From contig JACQUM010000122.1 of the NCBI GenBank assembly GCA_016210295.1, forward strand, positions 1 to 11,723: a stretch of 11,723 nucleotides of DNA, read 5' to 3'. The translations under genes and the position numbers were made by a program. The notes beneath the pieces are model-generated. The model was not told the origin of the DNA. It saw nothing but the letters and a program-made list of their open reading frames with translations, and did not search any database. Below are positions 1 through 5,451 of this stretch, piece after piece. How positions within the stretch are numbered: the stretch's first letter is position 1; the number at the start of each line of letters is the position of its first letter. The stretch comes from Chloroflexota bacterium (lineage in GTDB: Bacteria; Chloroflexota; Dehalococcoidia; UBA6926; JACQUM01).

Positions 1-564
1 AACGTGGACACCGATCAGATCATGCCCAAGCAGTTCCTCAAGCGCATCGAGCGGACGGGCTACGGCCCTTTCCTCTTCTTCGACTGGCGTTTCCTTCCGG
101 ACGGCTCGCCCAACCCCGACTTCGAGCTGAACAGCCCGGCCTACCGAGGCGCGGCCGTTCTCGTGGCAGGCCGCAACTTCGGCAGCGGCTCCTCACGGGA
201 GCACGCCCCCTGGGGCCTCCTGGACTACGGCTTCCGCGCCATCATCGCCCCCGGCTTCGGCGACATCTTCTTCAACAACTGCTTCCAGAACGGGATGTTG
301 CCCATCGTCCTGCCCGAGGAGACGGTGCGGCGGATCATGGACAAGGCCAAGGCCCAGCCCGGCTACAGGCTGACCGTGGACCTGGAGCGGCAACAGGTCT
401 ACGATGGCCAGGGTTTCGTGGCCGACTTCAAAGTCGACCCCTTCCGTCGAGAGTGCCTCCTCAAAGGCCTGGACGACATCGGCCTGACGTTGCTCCAGGA
501 GGACCACATTCACGCCTACGAGGAAAAAAGGGCCGCTCGGCTGGCGAAGCTGGGCCGGCGCTAG
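1..564 (+). CDS. leuD: 3-isopropylmalate dehydratase small subunit (5' partial)
   Basis: LeuD is the small, swivelling subunit that, with the Fe-S subunit LeuC, isomerises 2-isopropylmalate to 3-isopropylmalate in leucine synthesis; the same enzyme can isomerise citramalate in the isoleucine route. The reading frame is open from base 1 and starts inside the conserved N-terminal motif [15 protein letters not shown], so only about 10-15 residues appear to be missing upstream. Other family hallmarks follow: LFFDWRF, then [21 protein letters not shown] (the substrate-binding loop), then [20 protein letters not shown]. The 187 visible residues match a normal family length of about 200. The GTG at position 4 is not a credible start because the motif already begins before it. 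leuC is expected just upstream, outside the window. The stop is 3 nt before the next gene, which implies one transcript. Confidence 0.96.
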   Translation, partial: NVDTDQIMPKQFLKRIERTGYGPFLFFDWRFLPDGSPNPDFELNSPAYRGAAVLVAGRNFGSGSSREHAPWGLLDYGFRAIIAPGFGDIFFNNCFQNGMLPIVLPEETVRRIMDKAKAQPGYRLTVDLERQQVYDGQGFVADFKVDPFRRECLLKGLDDIGLTLLQEDHIHAYEEKRAARLAKLGRR

Positions 565-567
565 GCG

Positions 568-924
568 ATGGGCACCTTCCGCGTCCCCATCGAGATCGGC
601 GACCCCCAGGGCCAGCGCTACGAGACCGTCCAAGCCCTGGTGGACACCGGGGCAACGTACACGACAGTCCCGGCCTCGCTCTTGCGCCGCCTTGGAATTG
701 TGCCGCGCACACGGGCACCCTTCCGCCTAGCTGACGGGAGTCTACGCGAGATGGAGCTTGGCCAGACATGGATTCGTGTAGATGGGCACGAGGTCATCAC
801 GATCGTCGTCTTCGGCGACGAGGGCAGCGGACCACTCCTTGGAGCGTATGCCCTGGAAGGGTTGCTCTTGGCCCCGGATCCGGTAGGCCAGCGACTAGTC
901 CCCGTCTCCGGCCTGCTCATGTGA
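568..924 (+). CDS. retropepsin-like (clan AA) aspartic protease
   Basis: This 118-residue protein resembles the small single-domain bacterial clan AA aspartic proteases. The active-site motif LVDTGATYTTVP (DTGA, catalytic Asp at residue 27) is followed by the hydrophobic strand pattern and by the second conserved block, LLGAYALEGL, close to the end. This is half of a pepsin-like fold, so a working enzyme should be a homodimer. There is no signal peptide or membrane segment, so it is probably cytoplasmic. Its substrate is unknown. It starts 3 nt after the leuD stop and ends directly against the leuB GTG, so it is very likely co-transcribed and translationally coupled. No clear Shine-Dalgarno sequence is seen. 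Third codon positions look less GC-biased than in the flanking leu genes (GTA, CTA, CTT, ATT occur), which may mean later arrival; I judged this by eye. Fold assignment is good, and any role in leucine synthesis is unproven. Confidence 0.82.
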   Translation: MGTFRVPIEIGDPQGQRYETVQALVDTGATYTTVPASLLRRLGIVPRTRAPFRLADGSLREMELGQTWIRVDGHEVITIVVFGDEGSGPLLGAYALEGLLLAPDPVGQRLVPVSGLLM

Positions 925-2034
925 GTGCCAAGAGTGGAGTATAAGATCGCCATCCTCGGCGGCGACGGCATCGGCCCAGAGGTCACCGCCGAGGCCGTCA
1001 AAGTCCTGCAAGCTATCGGCAAGCGGTTCGGCCACACCTTCTCTTTCCGGCAGGGGCTTGTCGGCGGCGTCGCCATAGATAACACGGGCAGCGCCCTCCC
1101 CCCGGAGACCCTCCGCATCGCTCGGGAGTCCGACTCCGTCCTCTTCGGCGCCGTGGGCGGCCCCAGGTGGGACGACCCCAAGGCCCCCACCCGCCCCGAG
1201 GACGGCCTCCTGGCCATCCGAAAACAGCTCCAGCTCTTCGCCAACCTGCGCCCCGTCAAGGTCCGGCCCCTCCTGGCCGGGGCCTCCCCGCTCAAGCCCG
1301 ACCTGCTGGAGGGGGTGGACCTGGTCGTGGTGCGGGAGCTGACCGGCGGCCTCTACTTCGGGAGGCCCAAGAGGCGCTGGCAGACCTCCCGCGGGCGCCG
1401 CGCCGTGGACACCCTTTCGTATAAAGAGGACGAAATCGCCCGCGTGCTGCGGGTGGGCTTCGAGCTGGCGCGGGGCAGGCGCAAAAGGCTCGCCTCGGTG
1501 GACAAGGCCAACGTCCTCGCCTCCTCCCGCCTGTGGCGGGAGATCGCTACGGAGCTCTCCCGCGACTACCCCGACGTCGAGCTCCGCCACCTCCTGGTGG
1601 ACACCTGCGCCATGCAGCTCGTCCAGCGCCCCCGCGACTTCGACGTCATCGTGACGGAGAACATGTTCGGCGACATCCTCACCGACGAGGCGGCGGTCCT
1701 GGCGGGCTCCATGGGGATGCTCCCCTCGGCCAGCCTGGGGACCAGACAAGGGGACAAGCCGGGCGGTGGGAGGTTCGGGCTGTACGAGCCCATCCACGGC
1801 TCGGCGCCCGACATCGCCGGAAAGGAGATCGCCAACCCCCTGGCCGCCATCCTGAGCGCCGCGATGCTCCTGCGCCTCTCCCTGGGGCTGGAGCGAGAGG
1901 CGGCTGCCGTGGAGACCTCCGTGGACACCGTGCTGGCCGATGGCTACCGCACGCCGGACATCGCCTCGCCGGGGATGAAGCAGGTCGGCACCCAGGAGAT
2001 GGGGCGGCTGGTGGTCGAGCGGACCCGACCTTAG
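925..2034 (+). CDS. leuB: 3-isopropylmalate dehydrogenase
   Basis: LeuB is the NAD-dependent enzyme that oxidises and decarboxylates 3-isopropylmalate to 2-oxoisocaproate, the last dedicated step of leucine synthesis; it also acts on 3-methylmalate in the citramalate route. The whole family signature is present: [11 protein letters not shown] near the N-terminus, [47 protein letters not shown] and [16 protein letters not shown]. Catalytic and metal residues are intact: Tyr166, Lys194, Asp226, Asp250 and Asp254. The length of 369 residues is normal. The GTG at 925 follows the previous stop without a gap and has no Shine-Dalgarno sequence, which suggests translational coupling. A second GTG at 934 would give [10 protein letters not shown], also a typical LeuB N-terminus, so the exact start is uncertain by three codons. 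Confidence 0.97.
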   Translation: MPRVEYKIAILGGDGIGPEVTAEAVKVLQAIGKRFGHTFSFRQGLVGGVAIDNTGSALPPETLRIARESDSVLFGAVGGPRWDDPKAPTRPEDGLLAIRKQLQLFANLRPVKVRPLLAGASPLKPDLLEGVDLVVVRELTGGLYFGRPKRRWQTSRGRRAVDTLSYKEDEIARVLRVGFELARGRRKRLASVDKANVLASSRLWREIATELSRDYPDVELRHLLVDTCAMQLVQRPRDFDVIVTENMFGDILTDEAAVLAGSMGMLPSASLGTRQGDKPGGGRFGLYEPIHGSAPDIAGKEIANPLAAILSAAMLLRLSLGLEREAAAVETSVDTVLADGYRTPDIASPGMKQVGTQEMGRLVVERTRP

Positions 2035-2068
2035 AGGGGCCTATCCCCCTCCCCTCGCGTCGAAGCCT

Positions 2069-2077
2069 TGCTATACT
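2069..2077 (+). promoter_or_regulatory. extended -10 promoter for a leaderless transcript
   Basis: The sequence TG-C-TATACT (TG at 2069-2070, hexamer at 2072-2077) is a near-perfect extended -10 box. Initiation about 7 bases further on falls at 2084-2087, on or next to the ATG at 2087. No Shine-Dalgarno sequence fits in the gap. The expected transcript is therefore leaderless. No convincing -35 box is visible, which is usual for extended -10 promoters. It sits about 35 nt after the leuB stop, so the following genes need not depend on the leu operon promoter. Confidence 0.55.
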
Positions 2078-2086
2078 CCAAATAGA

Positions 2087-2470
2087 ATGTACAGAGTCAC
2101 TGCCGTTCTCCTGCTCACCGCCCTCTTCGCAGGCGCCCTTGGCCCTATCTACGACCATCACTACGCGGAGCGGAGCCCTTCCCATTCCCACCTCAGCTAC
2201 GGGACCTCCCCAGCGCACCGCGTCGAGAGGTACCAATCGCCCCACCAGGACACGGGGACAAAACCCCTCGTCGATCCCTCTCAACCCGTCGTCGTCCCTA
2301 GCTACGATGGCGGCCCCGCTGCCGCGGACGCTTCCCTTCCTGCTCCCGCCTTTCAGCACTATCAGCGGCCAGAGCCCTTTCTGCTGACTTTTTCTCTGTT
2401 CTCTACCCTCGTCTCCTATCTCTCGCCTCCCCCATCCTGCTTGGACGAGCCTCCTCGGCTGTCCCTCTAG
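2087..2470 (+). CDS. His-rich secreted small protein, unknown function
   Basis: This 127-residue protein is not recognised with certainty. Residues 1-19 form a signal peptide or membrane anchor (Arg3 followed by a hydrophobic run). A histidine-rich stretch follows, DHHYAERSPSHSHL at residues 23-36, with more His at 44, 53 and 91. A Pro/Ala-rich linker leads to a hydrophobic segment around residues 97-112 and the ending DEPPRLSL. This plan (anchor, His-rich middle, hydrophobic patch, proline-rich tail) resembles small exported copper-associated proteins such as the DUF2946 type, but I see no decisive motif. The position before a YtkA-like protein and a cupredoxin-like lipoprotein supports a periplasmic metal-binding role, which is inference. 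The ATG lies directly downstream of an extended -10 box. A long overlapping frame on the other strand is judged a shadow of high GC. Confidence 0.6.
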   Translation: MYRVTAVLLLTALFAGALGPIYDHHYAERSPSHSHLSYGTSPAHRVERYQSPHQDTGTKPLVDPSQPVVVPSYDGGPAAADASLPAPAFQHYQRPEPFLLTFSLFSTLVSYLSPPPSCLDEPPRLSL

Positions 2471-2476
2471 CCGCCT

Positions 2477-2499
2477 GAGAGGGGATAAACGCCCCTCTC
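2477..2499. terminator. hairpin after the His-rich gene, possible terminator
   Basis: A perfect 8-bp inverted repeat, GAGAGGGG (2477-2484) and CCCCTCTC (2492-2499) with a 7-nt loop, starts 6 nt after the stop codon. No T-tract follows, so termination may be weak, or the hairpin may only stabilise the mRNA 3' end or partly uncouple this gene from the next one. Confidence 0.35.
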
Positions 2500-2571
2500 C
2501 GCCCGTCGTTACACCTGTTTCCGGCAGACTATCCAGGTCTCGTCGGAAACGACCACTCCTGAGGGACGATC

Positions 2572-3144
2572 GTGGGAAAAGCGCTCCGAAAGCCTCTGTT
2601 CCGTCTTGCTTTTGCGTTCGTCGCAGGCGCGCTCCTGCTTGCGCCGCTGCCTCGCCTCGCCCTGGCCAACGGGGGCAGCTTCCCCATCTTCGCCGACACC
2701 GTGGGGCCCTACAGAGTAGTGGTCGGCGTCGCACCGCGCTCACCAACGGTAGGCTTCGTCCACCTGAGCATCGTCCTCGCCGATGCAAAGATAGATATAG
2801 GCGTCACCGACGCCATCGTGACTATCGTGGGGAAACTGCCAGGAGTAACAGGAGCCGATGTTGGCCCCGTAGGCGCCACTAGCTCCTTCTTCGCTTCCTC
2901 CATCTACGACGCCAATGTCCCCCTGGGCGAGGAGGGGGAGTGGGCCCTAGCGATCACCGTCAGCCGGCCCTTCGCCCAAACGCCCGTCGAGCCGGTCGTC
3001 TTCACCGTGCCCTTGAGAGTGAGCAAGGCAGGGGGACTGGAGGGAGGCGGTCTCGTACTTGTAGGGGCCGTCCTCGTGGCAGGAGCGGCGGTGGGATGGT
3101 TTCTTCGGTCCAAAACCCTTCGACAAAGACCTTCTCGCAGATAA
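2572..3144 (+). CDS. membrane-anchored YtkA/CopC-like extracytoplasmic protein
   Basis: This 190-residue protein has an N-terminal signal segment (hydrophobic residues about 11-33, ending LPRLALANG), an extracytoplasmic beta-rich domain (about 34-160) and a C-terminal membrane helix (about 165-182, GLVLVGAVLVAGAAVGWFL) followed by a basic tail. The domain pattern, GPYRVVVGVAPRSPTVG, then HLSIVLAD and VTDAIVTIVG, and later WALAITVSRP, resembles the YtkA-like/CopC-type immunoglobulin-like fold found in envelope proteins tied to copper or cytochrome oxidase. The match is by pattern only and no metal ligand set is obvious. The GTG start is chosen because GAGGGA lies at 2561-2566, 5 nt upstream, and the signal peptide begins there. 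It is 16 nt from the next gene, so the two are co-transcribed. A partner role in delivering or sensing metal is inferred. Confidence 0.75.
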   Translation: MGKALRKPLFRLAFAFVAGALLLAPLPRLALANGGSFPIFADTVGPYRVVVGVAPRSPTVGFVHLSIVLADAKIDIGVTDAIVTIVGKLPGVTGADVGPVGATSSFFASSIYDANVPLGEEGEWALAITVSRPFAQTPVEPVVFTVPLRVSKAGGLEGGGLVLVGAVLVAGAAVGWFLRSKTLRQRPSRR

Positions 3145-3160
3145 ACGAAAGGAGAGAAAC

Positions 3161-3550
3161 ATGTTCCGAGTCCCGACCGTAGTAGTCGCCCTCGCAGTTT
3201 CGCTGGCCCTCGCTTCCTGCGGCGCGCCCGCGGGCCCCCAGTCAGTGCAGTTCGACCTCGCCTATCAGAACGGGAAGCTGAACAAAGAGACGTTCACCGC
3301 CAGGCAAGGCGACTCGGTAGTCCTGAAAATCAAGACCGACACCTTCGGGGAGTTCCACCTGCACGGCTACGACCTCGAGACCGATATCGCGCCCGACGAA
3401 CCTGGCCAGATCTCCGTGACCGCCGACGCCACGGGGAAGTTCAAGATCACCTTCCACGAGAAGGACCCTAACAGCCAGGACCAAGAGGGTGAAGTGGAAG
3501 GGGAGGAAGAGGAAAACGCGATCGGTTTCCTGGAAGTGCAGCCCAGGTAG
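3161..3550 (+). CDS. cupredoxin-like lipoprotein without a type-1 Cys ligand
   Basis: This 129-residue exported lipoprotein carries a lipobox, Leu17-Ala-Ser-Cys20, so it should be lipid-anchored outside the cytoplasmic membrane. The mature part looks like a cupredoxin beta-sandwich: LAYQNGKL..ETFTARQGDSVVLKIKTD, then EFHLHGYDL, then PGQISVTADATGKFKITFHE. A typical blue-copper site needs Cys plus His late in the chain; here only His67 and His69 of FHLHGYD and a late FHE are seen, with no Cys after the lipobox. It is therefore either a non-type-1 metal binder or a fold without copper. A very acidic insert (EGEVEGEEEEN) precedes the last strand, GFLEVQP. The start is well supported by GGAG at 3151-3154, 6 nt before the ATG. 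The stop is 6 nt before the next gene. Similar lipoproteins serve periplasmic copper handling, but that role is inference here. Confidence 0.8.
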   Translation: MFRVPTVVVALAVSLALASCGAPAGPQSVQFDLAYQNGKLNKETFTARQGDSVVLKIKTDTFGEFHLHGYDLETDIAPDEPGQISVTADATGKFKITFHEKDPNSQDQEGEVEGEEEENAIGFLEVQPR

Positions 3551-3556
3551 ACCGCC

Positions 3557-5095
3557 ATGTTGAGAGTCCTTCGATACACTCCCCTCCTCCCCCTCCTTTT
3601 CGCCTTCCCGAGGACGGCCTCCGCCCACGCCTTCGGGGAGCGCTACGACCTCCCCGTACCTCTGGGCCTCTACCTGGCCGGTGCCGGGGCGACCGTGGCG
3701 GTCTCCTTTCTCCTCATCGGCCTCTTCGTCAAGGGTAGCCCCGGAGCCCGGGGCTACCCTCGCTACAACCTGCTGCACCTCCCGTGGGCACGGGCCCTGG
3801 TCGCGCGTCCCTTCATCCTCCTCCCGCTGCGACTCGCGTCGGTAGCGTTGCTAGTCCTGGTGCTTGTGACCGGCCTGGTAGGCGACCAGAGCCCTGCCGC
3901 CAACCTGGCGCCCACCTTTGTCTGGATCGTCTGGTGGATCGGGCTCGGATTCCTGGTTGCGCTGGTGGGGGACGTGTGGGCAGCGCTCAACCCCTGGAAA
4001 GCAGCCTTCGAAGCCCTCGAAGGGCTCTTTGCCCGGCTTACCAAAGGACAGCCTCTCTCGCTGGGGATACACTATCCCCCGCGATTCGGCGTGTGGCCCG
4101 CCTTCGGCGTCTTCTTTATCTTCCTGTGGATGGAGAACGTCATGCCGGGCTCCGCCGTCCCGCGGAGCATAGCTCTCCTGGCCCTCGCCTACTCCCTGTA
4201 CACCTGGACCGGCATGCTCCTCTTCGGGAAACACGTTTGGCCGCGCTACGGAGAGGGCTTCTCGGTATTCTTCCGCTTCCTGGCGCGGCTCGCCCCCACG
4301 GAGGTGCGGACTCTCGACCGGACAGTCTGCCAGGAGTGCCCCCTGGGCTGCCGTGTCGAGAGCGGCGAGTGCATCAACTGCCTCCGCTGCTTCGCGGCCA
4401 CGCAGAGACGGGAGGTGAACTTGCGCCCGCCTGCCATCGGCCTCATCCACGAGAGCGTCCAGGGTCCGGACGAGGTGTCCTTCGTCCTCCTCATGCTGGC
4501 GGGCGTCACCTTCGACGGGTTCAACGACACCCCGCTTTGGATCACCATCGCAAGCTCCTTCGTCCCTTATCTCTCTTTCCTGCCCGGTGACTTCCTTCTC
4601 GTTGCCATCGGCACACTGGGGCTCGGCGGCCTCCTGGCGCTCTTCTTGGGAGGGTATGCCGCCGTCTCCTGGCTCATCCGCTCCCTCTCCCGAGACCCCG
4701 GCTCCCTCCAGCGAGTCATGTGGAGCTTCGTCTTCACCCTGGTCCCCATCGCCTTCGCCTACCACGTCGCCCACTACCTCTCCTTCCTGCTCATTCAGGG
4801 ACAGCTCCTCTTCCCTCTCCTCTCCGATCCTTTCGGCTACGGGTGGGACCTCTTCGGCACCGCGGGCTACAAGGTGAACATCGGCGTCATCAACGCCAGA
4901 ACCGCGTGGTTTGTCGGGATCGGCGCCCTCGTAACAGGGCACATCGTCGCCGTCTACCTCTCCCATCTGGTGGCCCTGCGCCAAAACATGCAGCGGAGTC
5001 TCGCCCTTCGTGGCCAGTACCCCATGTTGGCCCTCATGGTCTCCTATACGGTCATCAGCCTGTGGATCCTGGCCCAGCCCATCGTGAAGGAATGA
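3557..5095 (+). CDS. polytopic membrane protein with six-Cys motif ('fenitrothion hydrolase'-type family)
   Basis: This 512-residue protein has an N-terminal signal-like segment ending ASAHAFG and roughly ten or more hydrophobic helices. The conserved start of the mature part, HAFGERYDLPVPLGLYL, and the overall plan match from memory a family that databases often label fenitrothion hydrolase; that label should not be taken as function. Between helices lies a cysteine cluster: C258-x2-C261-x3-C265-x6-C272-x2-C275-x2-C278 (CQECPLGC to CINCLRC). It resembles the Cys spacing of Fe-S or zinc sites in membrane redox proteins, but it is not a standard ferredoxin. Several buried His, Arg and Trp residues fit a metal or redox transporter. 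It is last in the cassette and 6 nt after the cupredoxin-like gene, so the lipoprotein is a plausible partner on the outer face. Actual activity is unknown. Confidence 0.75.
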   Translation: MLRVLRYTPLLPLLFAFPRTASAHAFGERYDLPVPLGLYLAGAGATVAVSFLLIGLFVKGSPGARGYPRYNLLHLPWARALVARPFILLPLRLASVALLVLVLVTGLVGDQSPAANLAPTFVWIVWWIGLGFLVALVGDVWAALNPWKAAFEALEGLFARLTKGQPLSLGIHYPPRFGVWPAFGVFFIFLWMENVMPGSAVPRSIALLALAYSLYTWTGMLLFGKHVWPRYGEGFSVFFRFLARLAPTEVRTLDRTVCQECPLGCRVESGECINCLRCFAATQRREVNLRPPAIGLIHESVQGPDEVSFVLLMLAGVTFDGFNDTPLWITIASSFVPYLSFLPGDFLLVAIGTLGLGGLLALFLGGYAAVSWLIRSLSRDPGSLQRVMWSFVFTLVPIAFAYHVAHYLSFLLIQGQLLFPLLSDPFGYGWDLFGTAGYKVNIGVINARTAWFVGIGALVTGHIVAVYLSHLVALRQNMQRSLALRGQYPMLALMVSYTVISLWILAQPIVKE

Positions 5096-5106
5096 GGGGC
5101 CTCAAG

Positions 5107-5135
5107 TTGACACCTCCCGCCAGGAGCGGTATCCT
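5107..5135 (+). promoter_or_regulatory. sigma-70-type promoter of the cimA T-box leader
   Basis: A perfect -35 box TTGACA (5107-5112), a 17-bp spacer and the -10 box TATCCT (5130-5135; 4 of 6 consensus) are seen 12 nt downstream of the preceding stop codon. Initiation near 5142 would place the T-box Stem I right at the transcript start, as is usual. This makes cimA an independent unit rather than the tail of the membrane-protein operon. Confidence 0.75.
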
Positions 5136-5316
5136 CGCACAAGAAGGCGTTGACGGAGACGAGTAGGAGGGCGCAAGCCCCGCTCAGCGAATCCGGGATG
5201 GTGGAAGCCGGACGCGGGGGTCCCCTCCGAACATCCCTCCCGAGCCGCCGCCTGAAACCCTGATAGGGGAGTAGACGCGGACGGAGTCGCCCACCGTTAG
5301 AGGGGCGCGGGCATCA

Positions 5317-5331
5317 TCCGCCGTAGGCGGA
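5317..5331. repeat. dispersed hairpin repeat TCCGCCGTAGGCGGA, copy 1
   Basis: A perfect 6-bp inverted repeat with a GTA loop lies inside the T-box leader, between Stem I and the antiterminator, where a Stem III is expected. The identical 15-mer recurs at 7127-7141. It may be the normal Stem III, or a dispersed hairpin that serves as one. Confidence 0.6.
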
Positions 5332-5392
5332 CGTGACCCAAGAGAGCGTTCCCGCCAACGCGGGAAAAGAAGGGTGGTACCGCGGGAGCTTG

Positions 5393-5421
5393 AGCCCCGT
5401 CCCTTGTGGACGGGGCTTTTT
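5393..5421 (+). terminator. intrinsic terminator of the T-box leader
   Basis: Ten-base-pair arms, AGCCCCGTCC (5393-5402) and GGACGGGGCT (5408-5417), with a 5-nt loop and a T-run at 5417-5421, form a strong rho-independent terminator. It lies 30 nt upstream of the cimA ATG and is the regulated terminator of the riboswitch. Confidence 0.92.
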
Positions 5422-5451
5422 GTTTCCCCAGGAAGAGAGAAGGAGGCCGCC

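Larger units (their letters stand above)
5142..5421 (+). promoter_or_regulatory. T-box riboswitch (tRNA-Ile specifier) with terminator
   Basis: This is a full transcriptional T-box leader. Stem I can be drawn by hand: base GGAG (5155-5158) with CTCC (5237-5240); GGAGG (5166-5170) with CCTCC (5224-5228); CCCCGC (5178-5183) with GCGGGG (5214-5219); TCCGG (5192-5196) with CCGGA (5208-5212). The AG-bulge region (5186-5190) and distal loop GATGGTGGAAG (5197-5207) form the known T-loop platform. The specifier loop has AGTA (5162-5165) on one side and GAACATCC on the other, giving AUC (Ile) at 5233-5235. The T-box sequence, GGGTGGTACCGCGG, is at 5372-5385; its UGGU bulge fits a tRNA ending ACCA. Uncharged tRNA-Ile should allow readthrough into cimA, and charged tRNA should favour termination. 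Reading the specifier is inference from alignment by eye. Confidence 0.93.

Noticed and set aside
2034..2051. Hairpin GAGGGG/CCCCTC directly after leuB as a terminator
   Set aside because: Only 6 bp, overlaps the stop codon and has no T-run; too weak to call.
1679..2788. Minus-strand frame of 369 residues across the leuB end and the His-rich gene
   Set aside because: Arg/Gly/Pro/Ser-rich composition typical of GC-rich antisense frames; it overlaps conserved leuB motifs and two genes with signal peptides.
3851..4984. Minus-strand frame of 377 residues inside the membrane-protein gene
   Set aside because: It reads Glu/Gly/Asp/Val-rich without motifs and is the antisense of a clear polytopic membrane protein.
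3557..5095. Assigning organophosphate (fenitrothion) hydrolase activity to the membrane protein
   Set aside because: Nothing in the sequence shows a hydrolase active site; helices and a Cys motif point to a metal or redox role. The name is probably a propagated label.
5374..5451. Earlier in-frame start for cimA
   Set aside because: It would put the N-terminus inside the T-box sequence and its terminator hairpin. The ATG at 5452 has a perfect AGGAGG and begins the family's normal N-terminus.
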